DNA of 64,000 bases from Pseudomonas brassicacearum subsp. brassicacearum (GCF_008801605.1 NZ_VZPJ01000007.1:1-64000); one strand, 5' to 3'; shown: positions 27,236 to 36,207, numbered from the stretch's first letter. Notes: generated from the sequence alone by a model not told the origin. Program-made: numbers and translations.

Positions 27236-28174
27236 TCAGTGAGTTAGATAACTGTCATCGCGCAACCAATCGACCAGTGCCTGGGTAATGGGCTCAAGTT
27301 TTCGACCGCTCGGAATCACCAGGTAATAAGCGTCTTTTGGCTTGACCACGTAGGGCGTGATTCTGATCAGTTCGCCACTGTTGAGACGGTGCGCGATCAG
27401 CCGACTCCATCCCAGTGCAATGCCGTGGCCTTGAATGGCCGCCTGGATCGCATCGTTGTAGGAACTGCAGCGAAATGAATAATTGAGCTTGGGGCGCATA
27501 TCGCCCAGTTCCCGGCACCAACGGTTCCAGGTCATCCAGCCTTCAAGGGTGGAATCTGAGTCAATCAGCGCCGTGTCCAGAAAATCGGTAATGGATGAAG
27601 GTGCCGGGTTGGCGGCGAGCCAGGCCGGCGAGCAAACGGGAAACACTTCTTCATCGAACAGGAAGACCGAGCTGCCATCCTCCCATTTTCCATTACCGAA
27701 ACGGATGGCCAGGTCGACGTCATCCCGATAAGAACTTGGCGAGACCTGCTGCGTCATCAGGCGCAATTTCAACTTCGGTTGCAGGGTGCGCAGAGCGATC
27801 AATCTGGGGAGTATTCTCAAGTGAGAGAACGCCTCCGTGCAGGCGATGGTGATCTCCTGCTCACCAATGCCCTCGGCAATTTTGTCGAAGACACTGGCCA
27901 TGCGATGAATGGACTCAGCGACGACCAGATGCAGGATATAGCCTTCGTGAGTCAGCTTGATCGCCCGATGAAGCCGATGGAACAGCTTGGTCCCCAGGGT
28001 ATCTTCCAACAACCGGATTTGTTTGCTGACGGCCGCCTGGGTCACGCCCAGCTCTTGGGCGGCCAGGGTGAAACTGGCCAATCGCGCCACGGCTTCGAAT
28101 TCCAGCAACGCCGTCATCGACGGTATCAACCGCCGATAGCCCTTGACCTTTTTATCGATATCGCTGGGTTGCAT
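27236..28174 (-). CDS. LysR-family regulator, GcvA-like, of the betaine genes
   Basis: A 312-residue LTTR. It has a short N-terminal extension (MQPSDIDKKVKGYRR), the helix-turn-helix at about 32-75 (SFTLAAQELGVTQAAVSKQI), and an effector domain with FPVCSPAWLAANP. It lies between the transporter ATPase gene and the Rieske gene on the same strand; the palindrome at 27189-27207 is immediately after its stop and before the oxygenase gene. It is the best candidate for the betaine-responsive activator. Confidence 0.83.
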   Translation of the reverse strand: MQPSDIDKKVKGYRRLIPSMTALLEFEAVARLASFTLAAQELGVTQAAVSKQIRLLEDTLGTKLFHRLHRAIKLTHEGYILHLVVAESIHRMASVFDKIAEGIGEQEITIACTEAFSHLRILPRLIALRTLQPKLKLRLMTQQVSPSSYRDDVDLAIRFGNGKWEDGSSVFLFDEEVFPVCSPAWLAANPAPSSITDFLDTALIDSDSTLEGWMTWNRWCRELGDMRPKLNYSFRCSSYNDAIQAAIQGHGIALGWSRLIAHRLNSGELIRITPYVVKPKDAYYLVIPSGRKLEPITQALVDWLRDDSYLTH

Positions 28175-28204
28175 AGGTGCGTTCCGACGTCGTTGCCTGG
28201 TGAA

Positions 28205-29428
28205 TCAAGCCACCGAAGATTCTCTTGCGGGTTCAGAAGGCGCGGGCTGTGACAGGTTATGTCCCAGCAGTGCCCGATACAGTTCACCGTCGCCCAATAT
28301 GCCCAGGACAGTACCGGCCTCGTTCTGCACGATCAGTGGATGGCCCGTTTCATAGCGAATCTGCAGGGCGTCGCGCATGGTAGTCGTCGACGGTACGCAA
28401 GTGGGCTGTCGAGCCAGGGTCTCGATTGGCTGGGGCGGATTCCATGGTTGGACGTGCGCTGTCGTAGCGCCTTTTCGAAGGCTGGTCAAATGACCCTGCG
28501 GGTTCACCACCATCCACAGGTTTTGAGCTGTATCCAGGCAATATTCGTCGCGGACGAAAATGCACTGGTCCAGCGGGGTCATCAAACTTTTCGCACACAG
28601 CACATTCAACGGGTTGGTGTGGGCGACGAAGTTACGCACGTAGTCGTCAGCCGGGTTCAGCACGATCTCCTCGGGTTTGCTGTACTGGATGATTTTGCCG
28701 TCTTTCATGATGGCGATGCGCGTGCCCAGCTTCAGGGCTTCGTCCAGGTCATGGCTGACGAATACGATGGTCTTGTGCAGCTTGCGCTGCAGATCGAGCA
28801 ACTCATCTTGCAGGCCTTGGCGGATCAACGGGTCGAGGGCGGAGAAGGGTTCGTCCATCAGCAGGATGTCGGCGTCCATCGCCAGGGCGCGGGCCAGGCC
28901 GACCCGTTGCTGCATGCCACCGGACAACTCGTCGGGCTTCTTGTTGCGCCATTGGGTCAGGCCCACCAGCTCCAGCTTCTCATCCACCAGCTTGCGGAGT
29001 TCTCTCTCAGGACGGCCCTGCATTTCCAGGCCGAAGCTGATGTTCTCGCGCACGGTCAACCAGGGCATCAGGGCGAACTTCTGGAACACCATGGCGATGC
29101 GCTGGGTGCGCATCATCTTCAGTTCGGCGGGGGTACAGGAGGCGATGTCGATCTGCCGGCCTTCATGTTCGACGAACAGCTTGCCGCGGCTGACGGTGTT
29201 CAAACCATTGATGCAGCGCAACAGGCTGGATTTACCGGAGCCGGACAGGCCCATGAGCACACAGATCTCGCCTTTGTTGATCTCCAGGTTGGCTTTCTCC
29301 ACGCCAACGATCAAACCGGTTTTCTGAAGAATCTCCGGGCGGGAAAAACCTTTGTCGAGTAGATCCAGGGCGGGCTTCGGACGGGCAGAGAAGATGACGT
29401 CAACGTCTTCAAAACGGATGATGCTCAT
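28205..29428 (-). CDS. Betaine/choline-type ABC transporter ATPase (ProV/ChoV-like) with CBS region
   Basis: A 407-residue ATPase: Walker A GLSGSGKSS (60-68), Q loop FQKFALMPW, signature LSGGMQQRVG (from 168), Walker B ILLMDE (188-193) and switch His in VFVSHDLDEAL. A C-terminal region of about 130 residues has CBS character, as in ProV/OpuAA, where it can sense ionic strength. The length matches the quaternary-amine uptake group. The start overlaps the permease stop (ATGA) and GAGGTGA lies upstream. Confidence 0.88.
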   Translation of the reverse strand: MSIIRFEDVDVIFSARPKPALDLLDKGFSRPEILQKTGLIVGVEKANLEINKGEICVLMGLSGSGKSSLLRCINGLNTVSRGKLFVEHEGRQIDIASCTPAELKMMRTQRIAMVFQKFALMPWLTVRENISFGLEMQGRPERELRKLVDEKLELVGLTQWRNKKPDELSGGMQQRVGLARALAMDADILLMDEPFSALDPLIRQGLQDELLDLQRKLHKTIVFVSHDLDEALKLGTRIAIMKDGKIIQYSKPEEIVLNPADDYVRNFVAHTNPLNVLCAKSLMTPLDQCIFVRDEYCLDTAQNLWMVVNPQGHLTSLRKGATTAHVQPWNPPQPIETLARQPTCVPSTTTMRDALQIRYETGHPLIVQNEAGTVLGILGDGELYRALLGHNLSQPAPSEPARESSVA

Positions 29429-30273
29429 GCGTCACCTCTTTTCACGGCTTCACGTTGTTTGCAGATTCGGTCGAGGATGATGGCCAGCAGCACGATCGCC
29501 AGGCCGGCTTCAAAACCCATCGAGATATCGGCGGTATTAAGTGCGTTGACCACGGGTTTGCCCAGGCCATCGGCGCCCACCAGTGCGGCGATCACCACCA
29601 TCGACAACGACAGCATGATGCACTGGGTGATGCCGGCCGCGATGCTCGGCATCGCATGGGGCAGTTCAATGCGCGACAGGAGCTGGCGACGGGAGCAGCC
29701 GAAGGCTTTGCCAGCGTCCATCAGTTCGTCCGGTACGTCGCGGATGCCCAGGTAGGTCAGGCGGATGGGCGCGGCAATCGCGAACACCACCGTGGAAATC
29801 AGGCCTGGGACTACCCCCAGGCCGAAAAGTGTCAGGGTCGGGATCAGGTACACGAAGGTGGGCACGGTCTGCATCAGGTCGAGCACCGGCCGCAAGGCTG
29901 CATAGAACCATGGTCGATGGGCTGCAACGATGCCCAACGGTACACCGATGACCACGCAGACAAGTGTGGCGAAGGTCACTTGGGCGAGGGTCTCCATGGT
30001 CTCCTGCCAGTAACCGAGATTGAATATCAGCAGGAAGGAGAGGGTGACAAAGAGGGTGAGACTGGCCTTGCGTTGGATGTAATAGGCAAGCAGCGCAAAT
30101 ACAGCGATCAACGCCAAGGGGTTGAACCAGAGGAGTGCGCTGGTAAACGCGGAGATGACGCCCGACAGCGACAGCGATATGGCGTCGAAAACTCCAGCAC
30201 CATGTTGTGTCAACCATTCGACATACCGGGCGATATGTTCACCCAGTGGAAGCTTTTCTTGTGTAATCCACAT
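29425..30273 (-). CDS. Betaine-type ABC transporter permease (ProW/ChoW-like)
   Basis: A 282-residue inner-membrane permease with about six hydrophobic segments. The EAA-like cytoplasmic loop is DELMDAGKAFGCSRRQLLSR followed by IELPHAMPSIAAGI. The LDLMQTVPTFVYLIP segment is typical of glycine-betaine/proline-betaine permeases. The start MWITQEK at 30273 is chosen over a longer cysteine-rich frame. It is the first gene of the permease-ATPase-LysR run. No binding-protein gene adjoins it; a matching one is at 38208. Confidence 0.85.
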   Translation of the reverse strand: MWITQEKLPLGEHIARYVEWLTQHGAGVFDAISLSLSGVISAFTSALLWFNPLALIAVFALLAYYIQRKASLTLFVTLSFLLIFNLGYWQETMETLAQVTFATLVCVVIGVPLGIVAAHRPWFYAALRPVLDLMQTVPTFVYLIPTLTLFGLGVVPGLISTVVFAIAAPIRLTYLGIRDVPDELMDAGKAFGCSRRQLLSRIELPHAMPSIAAGITQCIMLSLSMVVIAALVGADGLGKPVVNALNTADISMGFEAGLAIVLLAIILDRICKQREAVKRGDA

Positions 30274-30729
30274 ATCACTAATCCGGCTGATGGAAAGAAA
30301 CAGCACGCCAGCAACCGCCCGGGCGCAGCTCCGTGTGCCAGGTTCCAGGCAACACAAAACGACTGCGCGAGGCGTCGCGTGAGCAGTTATCGAAGTTTGG
30401 GCAGGGGATGAGTAACGGAAGACGCGTGTATCAAAGCCAGTCGCCCCGGCATTCTTTGGCCGGGTGTCGAGTGTCCTTCAGAGGTGTGCACTGCAAGATT
30501 CATGATGGCGGCTCGTTGTTGTTTTGGTTTGGAGTCCGTTGCCTGTGGAAGATAGTTATCCAAGTGCCTTTTGCTGACAAACCATTTTATGTCAGTGTCT
30601 CATGAGTTTTGATCATTAATTGTTCACCACTTCTCGGGCGAAAAAGTCAATCAAATGTACTCAGGTGTACATTCGACGGTCATCCGAGTACATTCACGTT
30701 ACGCATTATTTTAAAGAAGGTAAGCAAAG
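30274..30729. other. Long divergent intergenic region between permease and TetR/ProC-like genes
   Basis: 456 bases without a convincing gene. Visible structure: CCCGGC-N8-GCCGGG at 30445-30464, CTGACA-N10-TGTCAG at 30574-30595, and ATGTAC-N6-GTACAT at 30655-30672. It must hold the promoters for the transporter operon (minus) and the TetR/ProC-like pair (plus). The length suggests complex control. Confidence 0.6.
30655..30672. promoter_or_regulatory. Palindromic operator upstream of the TetR/ProC-like pair
   Basis: ATGTAC, six bases, GTACAT: perfect six-base arms about 60 bases before the TetR start. Its right half lies in the 12-mer CAGGTGTACATT (30662-30673), which occurs identically at 36196-36207 between the stcD-like and etfB genes, suggesting a shared regulator. 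Confidence 0.55.
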
Positions 30730-31434
30730 ATGCCCCAGGTAGGGAAGGCACGCGGCAAGGCCCAGGACGCAGGCTGGCGGGGCTCGCCGGAGGGCTGGCT
30801 GGAAGCGGCCTACGAGGCCCTGAAGGAATCGGGCATCGATGCTGTTCGAGTCATGCCGCTGGCCAAGCGCCTGGGCTTGTCACGCACCAGCTTCTACTGG
30901 TTCTTCGAGGATCGCGAGCAACTGCTGGCGGCGTTGCTGTCGCGTTGGCGAGAGACCAATACGGGGGGCTTGATCCGGCAATGTGAAAGCTATGCCGAAA
31001 GCATCTCCGAGGCGATCCTGAATGTGTTCGAGTGCTGGCTCAACCCACAATTGTTCGACTCGCAGTTCGAGTTTGCCGTGCGCAGCTGGGCGCTGCAGTC
31101 CGCTGAAGTGGCCCAGGAGGTCGCTGCGGTAGACGAGCAGCGAATGAACGCCCTGGCGAACATGTTCAAGCGCTTTGGTTATGACAGCCAGGGAGCTGAT
31201 ACCCGGGCCCGAACGATTTATCTGACTCAAATCGGCTATATCACCATGAATACGAGTGAGCTGATCACCGTGCGTTTCCAGCGCATCCCTCATTACGTGA
31301 GCATCTTCACCGGCAAAGTCCCCAAGCAGCGTGAGCTGGATCGTTTCTATGGGAAGTTCGGCTATGCCGAAAAAGAGCCCGGGGTCTTTGTTCCGTTGAC
31401 GGACACTTTCGAAGGCAACGGCGATGACCAATGA
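30730..31434 (+). CDS. TetR-family regulator coupled to a ProC-like gene
   Basis: A 234-residue TetR protein. The helix-turn-helix lies at about 35-70 (VMPLAKRLGLSRTSFYWFF then EDREQLLAALL). The N-terminus carries a basic tail. A GAAGG ribosome-binding site precedes the start. Its end overlaps the ProC-like gene by 11 bases, so the two are coupled. The shared 12-mer noted at 30655 and 36196 makes it a candidate regulator of the demethylase/Etf promoter as well as its own. Confidence 0.82.
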   Translation: MPQVGKARGKAQDAGWRGSPEGWLEAAYEALKESGIDAVRVMPLAKRLGLSRTSFYWFFEDREQLLAALLSRWRETNTGGLIRQCESYAESISEAILNVFECWLNPQLFDSQFEFAVRSWALQSAEVAQEVAAVDEQRMNALANMFKRFGYDSQGADTRARTIYLTQIGYITMNTSELITVRFQRIPHYVSIFTGKVPKQRELDRFYGKFGYAEKEPGVFVPLTDTFEGNGDDQ

Positions 31435-32209
31435 GACCGTGGGGATCATTGGCGGAACCGGCTGGTTGGGCGGCGCGATTGCCAAGGCCGTCCTGGCAAA
31501 GGGACTGGTGCCGGCGGGAAATCTGATCATCTCCAATCGTTCGGGAAACCACCCGTTGGTCCAACAAGGTGCCAGTCTGGTCACGAACAACCAGGACCTG
31601 GTGGATCGCAGCGTCGTCGTGATCATCGCGGTTCGCCCCGAGCAGTTCGCCAGCTTGAACATCAATGCGACGGGCAAAACCGTGATCTCCTTGATGGCCG
31701 GCATCACGGCACAGGCAATTGCTACACAGACCATGGCGTCGGCAGTCGTACGGGCGATGCCCAATGCGGCGGTGGAAATCGAGCAGTCCTTTACGCCCTG
31801 GTATTGTTCGGGCGGGGTAGAGGCGACGACGAAAATCCTGGTGCAGCGCTTGTTTGAGTGTGTGGGCACCGCTGCTGAAGTCCAGGAAGAAGACTTCATC
31901 GATTACCTCTCTGCACTCTCAGGCACCGGCCCGGCCTTTCCGGCCTTGTTGATGACGGCGCTGGCCAATCAGGCGATGCTGGCCGGTATACCTGGTGATA
32001 TCGCGCAGCTTGCCGCGAAAAACGTCGTGGTCCACAGCAGCCAGCTGCTGGCCAACCGTGATGCCCAGCAGATGATCGACGCCTTGGTGGCCTACCGCGG
32101 TGTAACGGCCGCCGCCTTGCAGGCGATGACCCAGGGGTATTTCGAAGAGCAGATTGGAAGGGCGCTGCAAGCAGGTGCCGCGGTGGCCCGCACGGGGCTT
32201 CAAGCCTGA
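31424..32209 (+). CDS. Pyrroline-5-carboxylate reductase family protein (ProC-like)
   Basis: A 261-residue NAD(P)-dependent imine reductase. The Rossmann motif is VGIIGGTGWLGGAI rather than the GFIGGGNMA of housekeeping ProC. The C-terminal family signature is LSGTGPAFPALLMTALANQA, followed by QLLANRDAQQMIDALV. The divergent N-terminus suggests a paralogue with another cyclic imine as substrate, or a dedicated proline-branch enzyme, within the betaine cluster. It is coupled to the TetR gene upstream. The reaction is not established by sequence alone. Confidence 0.75.
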   Translation: MTNETVGIIGGTGWLGGAIAKAVLAKGLVPAGNLIISNRSGNHPLVQQGASLVTNNQDLVDRSVVVIIAVRPEQFASLNINATGKTVISLMAGITAQAIATQTMASAVVRAMPNAAVEIEQSFTPWYCSGGVEATTKILVQRLFECVGTAAEVQEEDFIDYLSALSGTGPAFPALLMTALANQAMLAGIPGDIAQLAAKNVVVHSSQLLANRDAQQMIDALVAYRGVTAAALQAMTQGYFEEQIGRALQAGAAVARTGLQA

Positions 32210-32244
32210 TAAAACGATCGGGGTCGGGTAACGGCCACCACCGC

Positions 32245-32394
32245 ATCGCGAGCAGGCTCGCTCCCACATTCGATCTTCAGCGGACACAACATACATGCCC
32301 AACACAAACCCTTTGTGGGAGCGGGCTTGCTCGCGAAGAGGCCAGCACATCCAACATATTCATTGACTGTGACACCGCTTTCGCGAGCAACCCC
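32245..32394. repeat. Three REP sequences, one truncated
   Basis: REP copies at 32245-32268 (ATCGCGAGCAGGCTCGCTCC...), 32312-32337 (GTGGGAGCGGGCTTGCTCGC) and a truncated one near 32379-32390 that lacks the CTCCCAC part. They fill the space between the convergent ProC-like and VOC genes. Confidence 0.8.
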
Positions 32395-32406
32395 ACCCCC
32401 AGATAA

Positions 32407-32444
32407 AAAACGGCACTCCTCCAAAAAACGAAAGGCGCCGTTTT
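32407..32444. terminator. Probable bidirectional terminator between ProC-like and VOC genes
   Basis: AAAACGGC ... GCCGTTTT: eight-base perfect arms around a 22-base middle that can partly pair, with A and T runs on the two sides. It sits between converging genes. Confidence 0.5.
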
Positions 32445-32464
32445 CCTCAAGCCAACCTCAAATC

Positions 32465-32848
32465 CTATTCAGCCTTGAAGCAATACACCGCCAGCTTGTT
32501 CCCATCCAGATCCCGAGCATAAGCCGCATAGGCATTGTCCGCCCAGCCACGCGGGCCTGGCAGGCCTTCACATACGCCACCGTTCGCCAATGCAGCCGTA
32601 TGGAACGCCAGAACCGCAGCACGGTTCGGTGCCTCGAAGCTCACCGTAACACCGTTACCAATGGTCGCCGGACTGCCATTGGCCGGGTTGAGTACAAAGA
32701 ATGAAGGCTTATCGACGCCCCAGATGGAACCGGCCTCGTTGAGATCGGCAACACGCTTGAGGCCGATCTCTTTCAAGGTGGCATCATAAAACGCACGTGC
32801 TTTTGCCAGGTTGTTGGTGCCGACGGTGACATGGGTAAAAACAGACAT
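32465..32848 (-). CDS. Small VOC/glyoxalase-fold protein
   Basis: A 127-residue single-domain VOC protein (MSVFTHVTVGTNNLAKARAF, DNAYAAYARDLDGNKLAVYC). One potential metal His (H6) is visible and the final strand ends NKLAVYC, lacking the usual Glu, so catalysis as a glyoxalase is doubtful. It is common in Pseudomonas as an uncharacterised VOC protein. It follows the formaldehyde dehydrogenase gene on the same strand with a 42-base gap. Confidence 0.75.
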   Translation of the reverse strand: MSVFTHVTVGTNNLAKARAFYDATLKEIGLKRVADLNEAGSIWGVDKPSFFVLNPANGSPATIGNGVTVSFEAPNRAAVLAFHTAALANGGVCEGLPGPRGWADNAYAAYARDLDGNKLAVYCFKAE

Positions 32849-32890
32849 CTTGGTTTCCTTTCTATGGGTAGTTGGACGATCGACCGGCGC

Positions 32891-34015
32891 TCAGAAATGA
32901 ATGACGGTGCGAATGCTTTGCCCGCTGTGCATCAACTCGAAGGCGTCGTTGATCTTGTCCAGGGGCATGTTGTGGGTGATGAAGGTTTCCAGCGGGATTT
33001 CCCCGCGGCTGGCCTTCTCTACATAACTGGGAAGCTCGGTGCGGCCCTTCACGCCGCCGAAGGCGCTGCCGCGCCATACGCGACCGGTGACAAGCTGGAA
33101 CGGGCGGGTGCTGATTTCCTGGCCGGCACCGGCCACACCGATGATGATCGACTCGCCCCAACCCTTGTGGCAGCACTCCAGCGCCGCGCGCATCAGTTGC
33201 ACATTGCCGACGCATTCGAAGGAGTAATCCACGCCACCGTCGGTGAGTTCGACGATGACGTCCTGGATGGGGCGGTCATCGTCCTTGGGGTTGATGAAGT
33301 CCGTTGCGCCCAATGACAGGGCAACGTCGCGCTTGGCTGGGTTGATATCGATGGCCAGAATGCGTCCGGCATTGGCCATCTTTGCACCGATGATCGCGGC
33401 CAGGCCGATACCGCCCAACCCGAAGATCGCCACGCTGGCACCGGCTTCGACTTTTGCCGTGTTGAGTACCGCGCCAATCCCCGTGGTCACCCCGCAGCCG
33501 AGCAGGCAAACCTGATCCAGCGGCGCGTCTTTTGAAATCTTCGCCAGGGAAATTTCCGGCAGCACCGTGTATTCGGAAAAAGTCGAGCAGCCCATGTAAT
33601 GGAACAGCGGTTGGCCTTCATAGGAAAAACGCGAGGTGCCATCGGGCATCAAGCCTTTGCCCTGGGTGGCCCTGACGGCCTGGCAGAGGTTGGTCTTGCC
33701 GGATAGGCAGAATTTGCACTGCCGACATTCAGCGGTGTAGAGCGGGATCACATGGTCGCCGACTTGCAGCGACGTCACGCCTTCGCCGATGGACTCGACG
33801 ACACCACCACCTTCATGCCCCAGCACCGTGGGGAAAATGCCTTCGGGATCGCTGCCCGAAAGGGTGAAAGCGTCGGTATGGCAAACGCCAGTGGCGATGA
33901 TGCGAACCCGGACTTCACCGGCCTTGGGCGGCGCCACATCGATGGTGACCAACCGCAACGGTTCATTGGGCGCGAATGCGACCGCAGCCCTTGATTTCAA
34001 GGTCTGTGCTGACAT
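32891..34015 (-). CDS. frmA: S-(hydroxymethyl)glutathione dehydrogenase / class III alcohol dehydrogenase
   Basis: A 374-residue zinc MDR enzyme. Catalytic zinc ligands lie in ATGVCHTDAFTLSG and GHEGGGVVESIG. The structural zinc cysteines are in CRQCKFCLSGKTNLC. The NAD motif is FGLGGIGLAAIIG, and the class III hallmark GSAFGGVKGRTELP is present. It oxidises the glutathione adduct of formaldehyde. Both demethylation steps proposed in this cluster release formaldehyde, which explains its place just after the stcD-like gene (60-base gap). GAGG precedes the start. Confidence 0.9.
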   Translation of the reverse strand: MSAQTLKSRAAVAFAPNEPLRLVTIDVAPPKAGEVRVRIIATGVCHTDAFTLSGSDPEGIFPTVLGHEGGGVVESIGEGVTSLQVGDHVIPLYTAECRQCKFCLSGKTNLCQAVRATQGKGLMPDGTSRFSYEGQPLFHYMGCSTFSEYTVLPEISLAKISKDAPLDQVCLLGCGVTTGIGAVLNTAKVEAGASVAIFGLGGIGLAAIIGAKMANAGRILAIDINPAKRDVALSLGATDFINPKDDDRPIQDVIVELTDGGVDYSFECVGNVQLMRAALECCHKGWGESIIIGVAGAGQEISTRPFQLVTGRVWRGSAFGGVKGRTELPSYVEKASRGEIPLETFITHNMPLDKINDAFELMHSGQSIRTVIHF

Positions 34016-34074
34016 GGAAGAGCCTCGTGTCGAATAGGAAAAATGGCCCCTGATCCAGGATCAGGGGCATGACT

Positions 34075-36111
34075 TCAGATGTCCTTGACCAGTCGCAGCG
34101 CATCGTAGATGGCCGCGTGGGTATTGCGCGCCGACACCGCGTCGCCGATCCGGAACAACTGGAAACGGCCCTGCGGGTTGGTCACGATATTCTGGGTTTT
34201 GCCGGCGATCAGATCGTGTTGTTCCACCGCGCCGTTATTACTCGAATGCGAGCGCAGTTCGAAGTACAAATCGTCCAGGGGCAGGGTGCCGTGGTTGACC
34301 ACCACCTGATCGACCACGCGCTGCTTGTGCACCTGGCCGTAATCGCTGCCGAAGTTGGCCACCAACTGACCGTCGCGCTTCTCCACGGAGTCGACCCGAT
34401 AGGTGACCGTGAAGGTGACGTTCAGGTCTTGCAGGCTGCGCATGTAAGGCACCAGGTTCATCGCCATCACCTCCGGCGCAAACGACCGGTCCGGCGTGAC
34501 GATCTCCAGTTTTGCACCGCTGTTGGCGATGACCTCGGCCGCCTGCAACGCCGCATGGTCGCCGGCGTCGTCGAAGATCAGCACGTTCTGGCCGGGCTTG
34601 ACGTCGCCGGAAATGATGTCCCAGGTCGACACCACCAGTTCATTGCCGTGCTTGAGCACCTCGGTATGGGGCAAACCGCCGGTGGCGACGATCACCACGT
34701 CCGGCGCCTCGGCCATGACGGTCTCGGCTTCGGCCCAGGTGTTGAAATGGAACTTCACGCCCAGCCGTTCGCATTGCGCCATGCGCCAGTCGATGATGCT
34801 GATCATTTCGCGGCGACGCTCGCTCTGGGCAGTCAGGCGGATCTGCCCACCGGGCTGATCCGCCACTTCGAACACCGTGACGTCGTGGCCACGTTCGCCG
34901 GCCACCCGTGCCGCCTCCAGGCCCGCCGGGCCGGTGCCGATCACCACCACCTTGCGCTTGACAGCCGCCTTGGGGATTTCGTGGGGCATGCTGGTTTCGC
35001 GGCCAGTGGCGGCGTTGTGGATGCAATACGCAGCCCCGCCCTGATAGATGCGGTCCAGGCAATAGTTGGCGCCGACGCAGGGACGGATTTCTTCTTCGCG
35101 CTTTTCGATGATCTTGCGCACGATGTGCGGGTCGGTCATGTGCGCGCGTGTCATGCCGATCATGTCCACCTTGCCGGAGGCGATGGCGTGTCGCGCCGTG
35201 GCGACGTCCGGGATCTTGGCAGCATGGAACGTCGGGAAGCCGGTGGCCGAACGAATCTCGCCGGCGAAATCCAGGTGCGGCGAGTTGCGCATGCCCTGGA
35301 TCGGAATCACGTCGGTGAGGCCGGCATCGGTATCGATGTGTCCGCGAACGACGTTGAGGAAGTCCACCAGCCCACTGTCCTTGAGCATGTGGGAGATCTG
35401 CAGGCCATCGCTGGCACCGAAGCCGCCGGGCAGGTCTTCATCGCCGGTGTAGCGCACCCCGAGCAGGAAATCCTCGCCACAACGCTGGCGAATGCCGCGT
35501 AACACATCAAAAGTGAAGCGCATCCGGTTTTCCAGCGAACCACCGTAGGGCCCGTCGAGATCGTTGGTCAGTGGCGACCAGAACTGATCCATGAGGTGCC
35601 CGTAGGCCTGCAATTCCAACCCATCGAGACCGGCGGCCTTCATGCGCTCGGCGGCGTCCACGTAATCCTTGATGATCCGGTCGATGTCCCATTCTTCCAT
35701 CTTTTTCGGGAAGGCCCGGTGGGACGCTTCGCGACGATGGGAAGGCGAGACGACCGGGAGCCAGTCGGCCTTGTCCCAGCGTGTGCGCCGTCCCAGGTGG
35801 GTCAGCTGGATCATCACCGCCGCGCCGTGTTCGTGGCATTCGTCGGTCAGGTCCTTCATCCATTTGACCACTTCATCCTTGTACGCCAGCACGTTGTTGA
35901 ACACCGGCGGGCTGTCCCGGGAAACGGCGGCGGAGCCCGCCGTCATGGTCAGCGCCACACCAGCCTTGGCACGTTCAACGTGGTAGGCGCGGTACAGATC
36001 CTTCGGCATGCCGTCGACAGGATAAGCGGGCTCATGGGAGGTGGTCATGATCCGGTTTTTGAGGGTCAGGTGTTTGATCTTATAGGGCTGCAGCAGAGGA
36101 TCGCTGGACAT
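34075..36111 (-). CDS. stcD: StcD-like N-methylproline demethylase (TMADH/old-yellow-enzyme family)
   Basis: A 678-residue flavoprotein, the length known for Sinorhizobium StcD. An N-terminal FMN TIM barrel (about 1-370) includes QLTHLGRR and NRMRFTFDVLRGIRQRCG. It is followed by FAD/NAD-type domains with VVVIGTGPAGLEAARVAGER. The Fe-S region reads CVGANYC ... C, giving C345, C351 and C363; the position of the fourth ligand in trimethylamine dehydrogenase (348) is Ala. Relatives oxidatively demethylate secondary or tertiary amines (N-methylproline, dimethylglycine) and pass electrons to an ETF; etfB/etfA are divergently encoded next door. DgcA-type activity on dimethylglycine is the main alternative. 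Confidence 0.82.
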   Translation of the reverse strand: MSSDPLLQPYKIKHLTLKNRIMTTSHEPAYPVDGMPKDLYRAYHVERAKAGVALTMTAGSAAVSRDSPPVFNNVLAYKDEVVKWMKDLTDECHEHGAAVMIQLTHLGRRTRWDKADWLPVVSPSHRREASHRAFPKKMEEWDIDRIIKDYVDAAERMKAAGLDGLELQAYGHLMDQFWSPLTNDLDGPYGGSLENRMRFTFDVLRGIRQRCGEDFLLGVRYTGDEDLPGGFGASDGLQISHMLKDSGLVDFLNVVRGHIDTDAGLTDVIPIQGMRNSPHLDFAGEIRSATGFPTFHAAKIPDVATARHAIASGKVDMIGMTRAHMTDPHIVRKIIEKREEEIRPCVGANYCLDRIYQGGAAYCIHNAATGRETSMPHEIPKAAVKRKVVVIGTGPAGLEAARVAGERGHDVTVFEVADQPGGQIRLTAQSERRREMISIIDWRMAQCERLGVKFHFNTWAEAETVMAEAPDVVIVATGGLPHTEVLKHGNELVVSTWDIISGDVKPGQNVLIFDDAGDHAALQAAEVIANSGAKLEIVTPDRSFAPEVMAMNLVPYMRSLQDLNVTFTVTYRVDSVEKRDGQLVANFGSDYGQVHKQRVVDQVVVNHGTLPLDDLYFELRSHSSNNGAVEQHDLIAGKTQNIVTNPQGRFQLFRIGDAVSARNTHAAIYDALRLVKDI

Positions 36112-36149
36112 GGTGTTGCGCTCCGGGAACAGAACATCAGGCTTGGTTT

Positions 36150-36207
36150 GACATAACGGTATGTCGAATGTTCATGTGTGTCAACGATTGAGACACAGGT
36201 GTACATT
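36150..36207. promoter_or_regulatory. Cluster of palindromes in the stcD / etfBA divergent promoter
   Basis: Three elements. GACATA-ACGG-TATGTC lies at 36150-36165. TGTGTC-N9-GACACA lies at 36177-36197. The 12-mer CAGGTGTACATT at 36196-36207 is identical to one before the TetR gene at 30662-30673. All lie between the two divergent starts, so they are candidate binding sites for the TetR, LysR or GbdR-type regulators of this cluster. Confidence 0.5.

Noticed and set aside
32465..32848. Glyoxalase I function for the small VOC protein
   Set aside because: The usual set of metal-binding His/Glu residues is incomplete, so only the fold is called.
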